DNA of 64,000 nucleotides, taken from NCBI GenBank assembly GCA_905372785.1, contig CAJPQG010000001.1, positions 148,589 through 212,588 on the forward strand. Reading direction: 5' to 3'. Source of the stretch: Candidatus Saccharimonadota bacterium (GTDB lineage Bacteria > Patescibacteriota > Saccharimonadia > Saccharimonadales > Saccharimonadaceae). A program made the translations under genes and the position numbers. The notes beneath the pieces are model-generated. The model was not told where the DNA came from. It worked only from the letters and a program-made list of their open reading frames with translations, and did not search any database. Position 1 is the first letter of the stretch, and every line of letters starts with the position of its first letter. Below, in pieces: positions 16,928 to 25,826 of the stretch.

Positions 16928-18064
16928 CTATTCCTCGCCCTGACTACTTTCTTCAATAGCAGAAAATAGACTATCCTCAACGTTCTTGCGTGGCTCTGGC
17001 TTTGTTTCCTCTGGGACCTCTTCGCCAGCCTCAATATCGATCTCATATCCTGTTAGTCGGCTTGCAAGGCGAACGTTTTGCCCTGATCGGCCAATAGCAA
17101 TTGACTGCTGATCTTTCGATACAGTCACCGTTGCACGATGCTTTTCTTCATCTACACGCACGCTGATAATCTCTGCTGGGCTCATTGCGTTAATAATAAA
17201 CTCAGCTGGATCATCGCTATAGGTGATGATATCAATCTTTTCCTGATCACCAATTTCATTCATCACCGACTGCACGCGCGTACCGTGTCCACCCACAAAC
17301 GTACCAACTGGGTCAATGCCAGGAAGTGATGAGTACACTGCTAGTTTAGTGCGGCGGCCAGCTTCACGAGCGACACCCTTAATTTCGACCGCACCGGTCT
17401 CCATCTCTGGCACCTCTTGGCGGAATAGATACTCAACAAACTCACCGCTACCTCGACTCACAATAAGCTGTGAACCACGCTCACGCTCAATGTCCTTGAT
17501 CAACACCTTAATACGGCTACCAATTGGGTAATATTCACCAAATATTTGCTCACGTGTTGGCATATAGCCAGTAGCTTTACCGATCTCAACGCGTACACCA
17601 CCACGGTTATCGACGCGCTGCACGACACCAGTTACGATAGTGCCGATCTTGTCTTCAAATTCTGCCAAAATAACAGTACGCTCTGCTTCACGAAGACGCT
17701 GCAAAACCACCTGCTTGGCAGTTTGTGCCGCAACACGGCCGAATGTCGTTACCTCGTGAGATTCAACTGCGATCTCTTCACCCAGTTGTGTATCTGGCTT
17801 GATAGCCTGCGCAACCGCAAGATCAATTTCAGTTGCAGTGCTTTCTGGCTCTTCTACCACAGTTTTCATCACATGCGCCACTGCACTACCGTCTGTAAGA
17901 TTTAGATCAACCGCTACGTTCTGGTCACGCTCGCCATATTCACGACGCCAGGCAGCAGCAATTGCCTGCTCGATAACTGAAATAACAACATCCTCTGGCA
18001 ACCCTTTTTCTGCAACAATTGCCCGAATCGCTGTTGCTAGCTGCTTTACATCTAGTGTATCCAT
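16928..18064 (-). CDS. nusA: Transcription elongation/termination factor NusA
   Basis: A 378-residue NusA that binds RNA polymerase and nascent RNA. The ATG at 18064 follows AAAGGAGTGG and is preferred to an upstream in-frame ATG at 18124. The order is the N-terminal polymerase-binding domain (1-120), S1 domain (about 130-200, GTIVTGVVQRVDNRGGVRVE), then KH1 and KH2 (GTRVQSVMNEIGDQEKIDII; IAIGRSGQNVRLASRLTG). The acidic C-terminal repeats of Proteobacteria are absent, as in Gram-positive NusA. A short Glu/Pro-rich tail follows. It stands alone; no rimP or infB lies next to it. Confidence 0.95.
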   Translation of the reverse strand: MDTLDVKQLATAIRAIVAEKGLPEDVVISVIEQAIAAAWRREYGERDQNVAVDLNLTDGSAVAHVMKTVVEEPESTATEIDLAVAQAIKPDTQLGEEIAVESHEVTTFGRVAAQTAKQVVLQRLREAERTVILAEFEDKIGTIVTGVVQRVDNRGGVRVEIGKATGYMPTREQIFGEYYPIGSRIKVLIKDIERERGSQLIVSRGSGEFVEYLFRQEVPEMETGAVEIKGVAREAGRRTKLAVYSSLPGIDPVGTFVGGHGTRVQSVMNEIGDQEKIDIITYSDDPAEFIINAMSPAEIISVRVDEEKHRATVTVSKDQQSIAIGRSGQNVRLASRLTGYEIDIEAGEEVPEETKPEPRKNVEDSLFSAIEESSQGEE

Positions 18065-18161
18065 TCCACTCCTTTCATTATGAAAAAGTCCGACCTCTTT
18101 GGCCGGCTTACTATCTATCATCATACCGCACTAACCCACTAGAGTGCAAGACCTAGATTTC

Positions 18162-18926
18162 CTAACCGGGCATTTGCTGCTGCTGACAAGAATTATCACG
18201 CAGCACAGCGAGCATCGCTTGTCGCTCAGCTGCAGTCACCCACAAAGAGTAGCGACGCTTAACAGCCACCTGACGCGCTACGTACTGGCAACGGAAGGCC
18301 TTATTCGGCGGCAACCAACCACTCGCATCAGCATCGCTTTTCTGCTGGTTAGCCTGCCCGTCAACAGCAAGCAGGTTAAGCGGGTCGTTCGCCAGTTCAC
18401 GACGACGTTCTTTGCTAATCTCCTGTGCACCAGTCTGCCAGGCATTAGATAATGCCACCACATGATCAATCTGAACTCGAGCAGCGGCCGTTTTTGCATC
18501 ACCCGCAGTTTTATCAAAAGCGACCTGCTTGCCTGTGTATGGATCTTGAAGCTGCCCTTTTACGACGTTGCAGCGCCCTTCGCTCGTTTGTCGAACCTGC
18601 GGATTAGTTAAATCTCGTTGCAAAATAACATTACGCACCGAACAACCACTTGCCCCATCAGTTCCCCAACCATCTGAAAATTGTTGCCGGCTATAGCCAG
18701 TCTTTGGCGCCTTGCCTTTAACTGGCAATTGTAGCAAGGCCTCAGCTACCGGGCCTTGCTGGTCGCTCGAAGTTACCTCTTGCTGCAAGCGACGCTGCTC
18801 TAAAAATAGCGCAACGCCCACTACTGCAATAATCAGGAGGACAAGCCCAATCGTCACTAAAAACCGACGCCGCCGCGTGGCATCTAGGGAAGCCTCTTTT
18901 TCCTGCAGGGGGCGACTTTTAACCAT
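18162..18926 (-). CDS. Membrane-anchored HNH nuclease (DUF1524/GmrSD-C type)
   Basis: A 254-residue protein with a basic N-terminus, one membrane segment (about residues 24-43) and an outward-facing HNH domain. The nuclease core is QIDHVVALSNAW, followed by NDPLNLLAVDG, NQQKSDADASGWLPPN and a C-terminal helix. This is the layout of secreted DUF1524-type HNH nucleases. It probably degrades extracellular nucleic acid for scavenging or uptake; that is inference. A TATAAT box (18933-18938) ends 6 nt before the ATG with no Shine-Dalgarno, so the mRNA is probably leaderless. It diverges from the M1 peptidase gene. Confidence 0.85.
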   Translation of the reverse strand: MVKSRPLQEKEASLDATRRRRFLVTIGLVLLIIAVVGVALFLEQRRLQQEVTSSDQQGPVAEALLQLPVKGKAPKTGYSRQQFSDGWGTDGASGCSVRNVILQRDLTNPQVRQTSEGRCNVVKGQLQDPYTGKQVAFDKTAGDAKTAAARVQIDHVVALSNAWQTGAQEISKERRRELANDPLNLLAVDGQANQQKSDADASGWLPPNKAFRCQYVARQVAVKRRYSLWVTAAERQAMLAVLRDNSCQQQQMPG

Positions 18927-18932
18927 AAATCA

Positions 18933-18940
18933 ATTATACT
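18933..18940. promoter_or_regulatory. Overlapping divergent -10 boxes
   Basis: The 8-bp ATTATACT holds TATACT reading right (18935-18940) and TATAAT reading left (18933-18938). Each lies exactly 6 nt from the start codon of its gene (18947 plus, 18926 minus). Both transcripts should start at or next to the ATG. Confidence 0.7.
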
Positions 18941-18946
18941 ACGAAG

Positions 18947-21496
18947 ATGGATACGATACGACTTTTTAGGAGATTTCAACCCACCAATTACGATATTACC
19001 CTCGACCTTCAGCGAGAGGAGCGTACTTTTACTGGCAAGGTAGTGCTGGACGGTACGCTACGTGATGGCGACGCTATTCCGTTGCACGCCAAGGGATTAA
19101 CCGTCACCGAGGCAGTAATTGACGACCAGCCAGCGCAAGTTAGCCACCATGAGCACGACGAGATTCGGCTCATAGTGCCAGATCTTGCCCCAGGTGAACA
19201 CACGATAGCCATTACCTTTTCGGGAACAATTACCGATGCTATGCATGGTCTGTACCCATGCTATTACAAAGTCGACGGCCAGCCACAAGAACTCCTAGCA
19301 ACGCAATTTGAAAGTCACCATGCCCGAGAGGTCTTCCCCTGCGTGGATGAGCCAGAGGCCAAAGCAACATTCCGCCTCACGTTAATTACCGAAACTGATA
19401 CCACTGTGCTTAGTAATACGCCCGTTCAAAACCAGCAGGCAAAAGACGGTAGGCTTCACACCACCTTTGAACAAACGCCTCGCATGAGCAGCTACTTGCT
19501 AGCTTTTGTAACCGGGGATCTACAAGTAAAACGCACTACAACAAGCAGCGGCATCGATGTTGGCGTTTGGGCTACTAAGGCGCATCCTCATAGCTACCTT
19601 GACTTTGCACTAGACGCTGCGGTTCGGCTTATTGAATTTTATCGTGACTACTTTGGCGTACCCTACCCACTTACCAAATGTGACCATGTTGCCCTGCCTG
19701 ATTTCAGCAGTGGCGCCATGGAAAACTGGGGTCTCATCACCTACCGTGAAACAGCACTGTTAGCCAACCCGTCTGGGCCAGTCAGCTCTCGTCGCTACGT
19801 CGCTACAGTTATCGCCCACGAGCTCAGCCACCAGTGGTTTGGCAACCTCGTCACTATGCGCTGGTGGGATGATTTGTGGCTCAATGAAAGCTTTGCCAAC
19901 GTTATGGAATACATTGCCGTAGACGCGCTTTGGCCACAGTGGCAAGTCTGGCGTGATTTCAGTAGCCACGAGAGTGTCGCCGCGCTCCGACGTGACGCTC
20001 TGCCAGGCGTGCAACCTGTGTATATGCCGATTTCTCATCCAGATGAAATTAACACCCTATTCGACGGAGCCATCGTCTACGCCAAAGGGGCACGACTCAT
20101 GCGTATGATGCAGCACGCTATCGGGGAGTCGGCTTTCCGCTCTGGCCTGCAAACCTACTTTACCGAGCACGCCTATAGCAACACCAGTGGCAACGATCTC
20201 TGGAAAGCCCTCAGCGACTCTAGTGGTCAAGACGTTAAAGCGCTTATGCAAGCTTGGATTTCAAGTCCTGGATTTCCTGTTGTGCGCATCACCGAAGAAG
20301 AAGATAGCACCCTGCGTCTTAGTCAGTCTCGCTTCTTTAACGACGGCGATGACCGCGGTGATCAAACACTCTGGCCAATTCCGCTTGGAGCCGACCGACC
20401 AAATCTACCACACATGCTCACCACAAAAGAAACTACACTGCCAAGCACCGATCCCTTTATGCTAAATAGTGGCGACACGGCACATTTTATTACTCAATAT
20501 CCACAGTCGTGGCGTCAACTATTTGCAGCCGCAAAGTCAATTGCTGCCAAAGATGCTATCACCCGGTTGCAATATTTACACGAGCAGATTTTACTCGTTA
20601 AGGCCGGCCTCGTGCCTGCACCTGAGCTCGTTCCGCTCATTCAGGCAATAGCTACTGCAGAATCAACCAAGAGGCAAGCTGACCCAGCGGTGTGGGGTAT
20701 GATATCACTGGCCATTAGTGAGCTGCGCCGCATTATTGAAGGAGATGAGGCTGCCGAAAAAGCATTAAAACGAATTACCTGGCGCCTCGTGCAGCCGCTG
20801 TACGACCAACTCGGCTGGGAGTCGCAAGCCAATGAAGACGAGGATATTGCCGAGCTGCGAGCCACAATCATCAGTCTAGCGTTATATGCAGAATACGAAC
20901 CTGCACTCACAAAAGCTTACGAGTCATACCGCGCAGTGCCGCTCGCAGAACTCAACCCCGAGCTACGTGGCAGCATCCTTGCTTCAGTTATTCGCCATAA
21001 CGACCCAGATGGTAGTATTGCTCAAACTCTATTGCAGCATTATCAATCTGAGACCGATGGCGATATCCAGCAAGACATCACTAGTGCACTAACCGCCACT
21101 AAAGATACGGCCACCGGAGACATGCTTCGTCACGCAATGCAAGATAGTGCCGTCATCCGACCACAAGATGTTGCCTTTTGGTTTGTCTACCTGCTACGAA
21201 ACCGCTTCCAACGAGCTAATACATGGCAGTGGCTAGTTGATAATTGGAGTTGGGTAGAAGGCACCTTTGGTGGAGACAAAAGTCTTGATTTATTCCCGCG
21301 CTATGCAGGAAATTGCCTCAGTACTACAGCAGAACTCGGTGCTTACACCAAGTTCTTCACTCCTCTTGAAGATGATCCTGCGCTTGCACGCGCTATTGCT
21401 GTCGGTAAGGCTGATATTACCGCGCGTATTTCACAGATTGGCCGTGACCGTGCGCCACTTGTAACAGTCATCTTGGCAACCGATTCAGCAGCATAG
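18947..21496 (+). CDS. M1-family zinc aminopeptidase
   Basis: An 849-residue M1 metallopeptidase that removes N-terminal residues from peptides. It shows the exopeptidase motif GAMENWG near residue 260, the zinc site HELSHQWFG near residue 296 and the third ligand glutamate in WLNESFANVMEY. The N-terminal beta domain and the C-terminal ERAP1-like helical domain (from about residue 520) are complete. There is no signal peptide, so it acts in the cytoplasm or is released by another route. The -10 box ends 6 nt before the ATG. It is monocistronic and ends at a hairpin. Confidence 0.95.
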   Translation: MDTIRLFRRFQPTNYDITLDLQREERTFTGKVVLDGTLRDGDAIPLHAKGLTVTEAVIDDQPAQVSHHEHDEIRLIVPDLAPGEHTIAITFSGTITDAMHGLYPCYYKVDGQPQELLATQFESHHAREVFPCVDEPEAKATFRLTLITETDTTVLSNTPVQNQQAKDGRLHTTFEQTPRMSSYLLAFVTGDLQVKRTTTSSGIDVGVWATKAHPHSYLDFALDAAVRLIEFYRDYFGVPYPLTKCDHVALPDFSSGAMENWGLITYRETALLANPSGPVSSRRYVATVIAHELSHQWFGNLVTMRWWDDLWLNESFANVMEYIAVDALWPQWQVWRDFSSHESVAALRRDALPGVQPVYMPISHPDEINTLFDGAIVYAKGARLMRMMQHAIGESAFRSGLQTYFTEHAYSNTSGNDLWKALSDSSGQDVKALMQAWISSPGFPVVRITEEEDSTLRLSQSRFFNDGDDRGDQTLWPIPLGADRPNLPHMLTTKETTLPSTDPFMLNSGDTAHFITQYPQSWRQLFAAAKSIAAKDAITRLQYLHEQILLVKAGLVPAPELVPLIQAIATAESTKRQADPAVWGMISLAISELRRIIEGDEAAEKALKRITWRLVQPLYDQLGWESQANEDEDIAELRATIISLALYAEYEPALTKAYESYRAVPLAELNPELRGSILASVIRHNDPDGSIAQTLLQHYQSETDGDIQQDITSALTATKDTATGDMLRHAMQDSAVIRPQDVAFWFVYLLRNRFQRANTWQWLVDNWSWVEGTFGGDKSLDLFPRYAGNCLSTTAELGAYTKFFTPLEDDPALARAIAVGKADITARISQIGRDRAPLVTVILATDSAA

Positions 21497-21529
21497 CCTC
21501 ACATGCAGTGCAGCACCTAATATAACAAC

Positions 21530-21557
21530 AAATTGCCTCCAGATTAGGAGGCAATTT
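21530..21557. terminator. Bidirectional terminator
   Basis: AAATTGCCTCC pairs with GGAGGCAATTT over a 6-nt loop. It separates the converging M1 peptidase and RNase HII genes. Confidence 0.75.
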
Positions 21558-21599
21558 ACATATGTGTAGCTACTACTCATAGCCTAATTAACTTTATTA

Positions 21600-22565
21600 T
21601 TAATCAAGTGGCAGCCAAATATCAACAGTCAAGCTATCTAGATTACCACTCACACCAGCGGCTGCCAATCTGACTGCTGTAGCATTTTTTACGTCATCGA
21701 ACCCAGCATAACAATGCAAGAATAATTCTGCAGCAAATGCCATCTGACGCTGCTTTTTACCCGTAATTGCAGCGAGTCCATCGCCCCATGTCGCCTGCTG
21801 GCGATATTTTACTTCGGTAAAATATAATATCCCTCCCTGCTTCGATATAATATCGATCTCGCACCAGCGTGTCTTCCAATTTTGCGCCACAATCTCGTGC
21901 CCCTGCTGCACTAAATACTGAGCCACCAACCGCTCGCCAGCACTACCACGTGCCTTGCTTGTACTATCATCTGGCGCTGCGTTTGTATTGCCGGCTACCC
22001 CACAATATGCCGCTACCGGGGCAAAACTAGTCCGATGCTCTGGCATAATACCGTACTGATCAAGTGCTGCACGATGTTTTGCCGTACCATAGCCAACATG
22101 TGTATCAAACCCATACCCAGGGAAGCTACGTGCCACCTTTTGCATATACTCATCTCTGGCAACCTTTGCAATGATGCTCGCAGCACTTACTGCCGGCACC
22201 AGATCGTCAGCCTTCTTTAGCGTCGTAACATATGGCGCCTTACCGGTACCAGATAAAAAATTAACGGTACCATCAATAATAATTTCACTATGTGGCGCTC
22301 TTACATGGGCCACCGCCCGGCGAGTAGCCAACCGCAATGCGTCCGCAAGGCCTATGGTATCGACCTCCTCCGCGCTTACCCAGCCTGTCTCTGCCGCAGT
22401 CGCCTTGGCGTATATCTCTTGCGCCAGCTGGCTACGACGCTGAGCGCTAAGCCGCTTACTGTCAGCAAGCCCTCTGATAGCGTGTGAGCTAGGTAAAACT
22501 ACAGCACCCACGACCAGCGGACCAGCCCAGCAGCCACGACCTACTTCGTCAATGCCTAAAATCAT
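21600..22565 (-). CDS. rnhB: RNase HII fused to YraN/UPF0102 nuclease-like domain
   Basis: A 321-residue fusion. Residues 1-195 are RNase HII: ILGIDEVGRGCWAGPLVVG (catalytic DE), EIIIDGTVNF, KADDLVPAVSAASIIAKVARD and HVGYGTAKHRAAL. It nicks RNA in RNA/DNA hybrids. Residues about 205-321 are a YraN (UPF0102) domain: GSAGERLVAQYLVQQGHEIV, WCEIDIISKQG and FTEVKYRQ, with the Asp and Glu-x-Lys core of an endonuclease fold. rnhB and yraN are often neighbours, so a fusion is natural. A low-complexity linker joins them. GGGAG precedes the ATG, overlapping the stop region of the upstream gene. Confidence 0.9.
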   Translation of the reverse strand: MILGIDEVGRGCWAGPLVVGAVVLPSSHAIRGLADSKRLSAQRRSQLAQEIYAKATAAETGWVSAEEVDTIGLADALRLATRRAVAHVRAPHSEIIIDGTVNFLSGTGKAPYVTTLKKADDLVPAVSAASIIAKVARDEYMQKVARSFPGYGFDTHVGYGTAKHRAALDQYGIMPEHRTSFAPVAAYCGVAGNTNAAPDDSTSKARGSAGERLVAQYLVQQGHEIVAQNWKTRWCEIDIISKQGGILYFTEVKYRQQATWGDGLAAITGKKQRQMAFAAELFLHCYAGFDDVKNATAVRLAAAGVSGNLDSLTVDIWLPLD

Positions 22566-22568
22566 TTA

Positions 22569-22919
22569 CTACTCCCAGTAAAATAGACTGGCCAGAAGTT
22601 CTTGCACTTCTTCCCACACACCACCAGTTTCGGTATCCTGCAAAAGAAACGCCATCACAAAACAAAGCACCATAACACCAAAAGTGGCACCTGCAGGCAA
22701 AAAAGCAGGCAATCCACCAAGCAGCCCATTTACCAGGATATCAATCCCCTTCAGTAGCTCATGAGCTACCGGTAAATGAATAAATTCTCCTAGGCTAGAA
22801 TGCCCTGTAATCCCAATAATAAGAAAGTAGATCATAAATGGCAGCAAAGCACACCCAAACAACAACCACACTGCGGCAGTGCCATTATCTTTTGTTAGTG
22901 CTTTACCCCGCCATGCCAT
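22569..22919 (-). CDS. Small membrane protein, unknown
   Basis: A 116-residue protein with segments at about 18-38 and 75-95 and a weaker one between. The acidic C-terminus (TETGGVWEEVQELLASLFYWE) is amphipathic. It has AGGAG before the ATG and a TATAGT box about 40 nt upstream. Its stop is followed after 3 nt by the rnhB ATG, so the two share a transcript. No family was recognised. Confidence 0.6.
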   Translation of the reverse strand: MAWRGKALTKDNGTAAVWLLFGCALLPFMIYFLIIGITGHSSLGEFIHLPVAHELLKGIDILVNGLLGGLPAFLPAGATFGVMVLCFVMAFLLQDTETGGVWEEVQELLASLFYWE

Positions 22920-23012
22920 GACCTTTCTCCTACTTTACTCTATAGCGCTATCCTTCTTTAGCTACACTATAGCACGCCTGTCAGATAAATCTAGACTAAT
23001 TAACCGCCAATG

Positions 23013-23636
23013 TTACGGATACTGCATTATCGAACGGTGCGCCTGCGCTTCTTGTTGAGTGAATTTTTTCACTGCAACAGCATCCTTGTAGTACACATAA
23101 TATACCATGTTGCTAGCTCGATACTCACGCGACTCAATCTCTGGATGCCTGCCACTAGATACTAGAGGACCCTGTTGCGTCGCAGTCGGCCGGCCAAGCT
23201 GCTTTTCTACCTGTTCAAGCGTAGTTTTTCCGAGTACAATGCCTGAGGCAAAATATCGTTGCTCCCTACTGCCGCTTCCGATTTGACGCACCGTAACTTC
23301 CTCGGTCTTCACTGTCGTATGCCATGCTTCATATACTTGGCCAGCCATCCAAATTAAAGCCCCAACACCGACTACAGTGCCGATAACTCCAAGTATAAGT
23401 CCAGAAAGTGCAAATGGTCTACCCGGACGACGACGTATTAATGCGATACTAGCCAGTACGATTGCCGTGAGAGCAAATGGCAGCCCTGATGCAAATAACC
23501 AGGCAGTCAATACACCAATAATACCTATAATCATCGCTGTGCGAGCAAGTGTCTTCGATTCGCTCGCACCAGGAAGATCTGTCTTTTTTGAGTTGTCGCC
23601 AGTTGAAGCCATAGCCATCTGCTCTTTCTTCGTCAA
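23013..23636 (-). CDS. DUF4190-like membrane protein with BamE/SmpA-like tail
   Basis: A 207-residue member of the paralogous array at 23-28 kb. Two glycine-rich membrane segments (about 30-53 and 66-90), separated by a RRRPGRP loop, form the DUF4190-type hairpin. The C-terminal outer domain holds GIVLGKTTLEQVEKQLGRP, a BamE/SmpA-like motif, and ends in YYVYYKDAVAVKKFTQQEAQ. The TTG at 23636 has GGGG upstream; an ATG at 23618 is an equally plausible start. Function is unknown. The gene follows its neighbour by about 15 nt, so they share an operon. Confidence 0.7.
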   Translation of the reverse strand: MTKKEQMAMASTGDNSKKTDLPGASESKTLARTAMIIGIIGVLTAWLFASGLPFALTAIVLASIALIRRRPGRPFALSGLILGVIGTVVGVGALIWMAGQVYEAWHTTVKTEEVTVRQIGSGSREQRYFASGIVLGKTTLEQVEKQLGRPTATQQGPLVSSGRHPEIESREYRASNMVYYVYYKDAVAVKKFTQQEAQAHRSIMQYP

Positions 23637-23651
23637 GTACTACCCCTACAA

Positions 23652-24413
23652 CTACCTCATATATTTGGCTAGTGACGGATCGTTACGTAGCTGGTCTGAG
23701 TCAAACTTTGCAATAACACTATTATCCTGAAGCACCACATAGTACAACCTATTAGCCTTTGTCGTACTCGGCGCGCCAGTTGGATATTGGTACACCTCTA
23801 CCTTTCCGCCAGTCTTACTCGAAACACCATTACGGATATGCAACGGCTCACCAGTTAGCGACCTCACCTGGTCTTTGGTCATACCGTTCTGGATTTGCTC
23901 ATAACGCTCTTTCATTTGGCTAGCTGTTTTTTTCTGTGCATTAGCCGCCTCTTCACGCTTACGAAGAATACTGTCATCGGCTCCACGCAGTGAATAACGG
24001 TCATCTGACTGCTGGTCAGATTTTTGTTCAGATTTCTGATAATTATTCGATCGATTTTCGATATCTTGACGAACATTATTCATAATAATTGCAAAAATAA
24101 TAATCGCAATAATACTAATAATTATACCGAGACCACCTAGAATAGCTCCAGTAATAGCCATACCCTTACCAGGACGGCGCTTAACCAGCACAATAGTACT
24201 AATTACAACTGCAGCAATAGCAACTGGAAGACCGGTACCAACAACAAATGCGAGCACAAGTCCCGCGATACCAAGCGACAGCCCAGTAATAGCCAATCCC
24301 TTTTTTGGACTTTGACTATCTTTAGCCAAAGATGACCTCTCTCCAGTTTTCTCTACTGTAGTCGCCACTGACTCTTTCTTTATTGTTTCTGGCTCATGCG
24401 CTTTATCTGTCAT
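23652..24413 (-). CDS. DUF4190-like membrane protein with BamE/SmpA-like tail
   Basis: A 253-residue paralogue of the array. A polar N-terminus of 38 residues precedes two membrane segments (about 39-62 and 75-105) with a VKRRPGKG loop. A Gln/Ser/Asp-rich linker leads to the outer domain with IQNGMTKDQVRSLTGEP, the clearest BamE/SmpA-like motif here, and ends with YYVVLQDNSVIAKFDSDQ. GAGGGAG lies 9 nt before the ATG. In other bacteria, BamE-like domains bind partner proteins at the envelope; the role here is unknown. Confidence 0.7.
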   Translation of the reverse strand: MTDKAHEPETIKKESVATTVEKTGERSSLAKDSQSPKKGLAITGLSLGIAGLVLAFVVGTGLPVAIAAVVISTIVLVKRRPGKGMAITGAILGGLGIIISIIAIIIFAIIMNNVRQDIENRSNNYQKSEQKSDQQSDDRYSLRGADDSILRKREEAANAQKKTASQMKERYEQIQNGMTKDQVRSLTGEPLHIRNGVSSKTGGKVEVYQYPTGAPSTTKANRLYYVVLQDNSVIAKFDSDQLRNDPSLAKYMR

Positions 24414-24436
24414 GATGTGAATCTCCCTCTTTTTTC

Positions 24437-25153
24437 TTATTGTTGACGCTCATCTGGCGAATAAGTTCGTTGTGCCGGCGTATTCGGTGCTTCAGCGTGG
24501 GCACCGCCCATATCAAGCCATTCAGACGATGCATCGTCGACGCTAGCCATATGAATAGCCCATACAATTACAAATACTGCGCTACTAATGGTGGCGATAG
24601 AACCTAATATGATGGCAGCAATACTAAGATGTCTGCCAAGCGGTTGAACCCGCAATGCAAAAAAGCCAAGTGCTACTGCCGGCAGCGCAAACAAAAGCCC
24701 AATACCGAACAACCAAGCAAAAATAAATCCTAACCCTGCGAGTATCAGCGCAAGACAAGCAAACACGCGGCTGTTAACAAAGTCCACAACTGTCTGTCCT
24801 TCTACTGCTGACTGTGCTGCCACTACCTCATCAGATATAGTGTTTTTTGTGCTCTGCTTTGCAGATTTCACCTTATTTTTTTGTCCCTCGTCTTTCTTCC
24901 CTTTTGACGAGGCAACGTCCTTTTGTGCAGATTGTTTCGCCGTACCTTTCTTTTTCTTGCTCGCTTTTGCCTTTGAGGTACGCTTCGTTTTACGTTCCTT
25001 CACCGTAGTGTCTGGACCATCAACAATCACTGCCTCCACTGGCTTAGCGGTGCTCGCTTCAAACTTTTCTGCTGGAGCTTCCGATACGGATGCGGTTACT
25101 ACTGGTTTCTTGCTGCGCCGGGATGCAGCAGGCTTCTGTCTCTTACTAGCCAT
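24437..25153 (-). CDS. Lysine-rich membrane protein with DUF4190-like hairpin
   Basis: A 238-residue protein. The first about 115 residues are a Lys/Ala/Ser/Thr-rich cytoplasmic tail. Two membrane segments (about 130-165 and 172-200) separated by an RVQPLGR loop resemble the neighbouring DUF4190-like hairpins. The outer end is short and polar (ending PAQRTYSPDERQQ) with no BamE-like domain. It is probably the first gene of the 25.15-23.0 kb operon. The basic tail could bind nucleic acid or phospholipid heads; this is speculation. Confidence 0.6.
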   Translation of the reverse strand: MASKRQKPAASRRSKKPVVTASVSEAPAEKFEASTAKPVEAVIVDGPDTTVKERKTKRTSKAKASKKKKGTAKQSAQKDVASSKGKKDEGQKNKVKSAKQSTKNTISDEVVAAQSAVEGQTVVDFVNSRVFACLALILAGLGFIFAWLFGIGLLFALPAVALGFFALRVQPLGRHLSIAAIILGSIATISSAVFVIVWAIHMASVDDASSEWLDMGGAHAEAPNTPAQRTYSPDERQQ

Positions 25154-25184
25154 TCCTAAAAAACTCCTCCCGTTATGTTCTCCC

Positions 25185-25688
25185 CTATTTTACCTTACAT
25201 CTATGTCGGGCGCAAATAAGCAGCGTGATAACGCCGTGTCCGATGAGAGCACCAGCACTGTTAGCAGCCAGATCCCACGCAGTATCGTCAAGGGTTATTG
25301 CTACTAAACCAATTTTTACAACAGTAAGCTCAAATAGTTCATTACTGACGCCTAACATCGAGACTAATCCAAACATCACACATAACTCAAGCCATGGCGA
25401 AATAGACAATTGTAATGACCGACGAATGTATTGCCACAACAAGGCAGTAAACACCCCACCCCCAAGAAAATGTGTCCACCAACTAGTAGCCATACCGTCA
25501 ATAAGCGGAGATGGTATATACCAGGCTATACCAAACAGTAGTGCGGCACCTACTAGCCACAACCGAGACTGTTTACAAGCCGCTCGGCTAGCGCCATTCC
25601 ACCGCAATAGCCATGGCATCAAAAAAAGCAGCATCACCGGAACGACCATACTAACTAAAATAAATACAACACTTATCTGCTGCCCCAT
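25185..25688 (-). CDS. VanZ/YjdF-like membrane protein
   Basis: A 167-residue protein with about five membrane segments. The segment ITLDDTAWDLAANSAGALIG resembles the conserved D-x-x-x-D-x-x-AN-x-x-G pattern of VanZ- or YjdF-like proteins. I use the ATG at 25688, not the one at 25706, because a TATACT box (25697-25702) ends 8 nt before it and no Shine-Dalgarno is present. This implies a leaderless or nearly leaderless mRNA. Function is unknown. Confidence 0.6.
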   Translation of the reverse strand: MGQQISVVFILVSMVVPVMLLFLMPWLLRWNGASRAACKQSRLWLVGAALLFGIAWYIPSPLIDGMATSWWTHFLGGGVFTALLWQYIRRSLQLSISPWLELCVMFGLVSMLGVSNELFELTVVKIGLVAITLDDTAWDLAANSAGALIGHGVITLLICARHRCKVK

Positions 25689-25729
25689 ATCTTCACAGTA
25701 TACCAAACCAGCCTAAAAACAAGGAAAAT

Positions 25730-25782
25730 CCCGCTACGTGCCTAGTCAGAGCAATACAGCTCGATGACTAGCACGTAGCGGG
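25730..25782 (-). terminator. Long hairpin terminator
   Basis: An 18-bp stem with one bulge (CCCGCTACGTGC.TAGTCA with its complement) and a 16-nt loop. On the minus strand ATTTTCC follows. It lies downstream of the MMDWWNQ-repeat gene. Confidence 0.65.
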
Positions 25783-25826
25783 AAGGTGGATACTTGCTCT
25801 TTGGCCATACTATAATGACACTACCC

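Noticed and set aside
24437..25153. Lys-rich 238-residue protein as a histone H1-like protein
   Set aside because: The basic tail resembles H1, but two membrane segments and its place in the DUF4190-like array argue against it.
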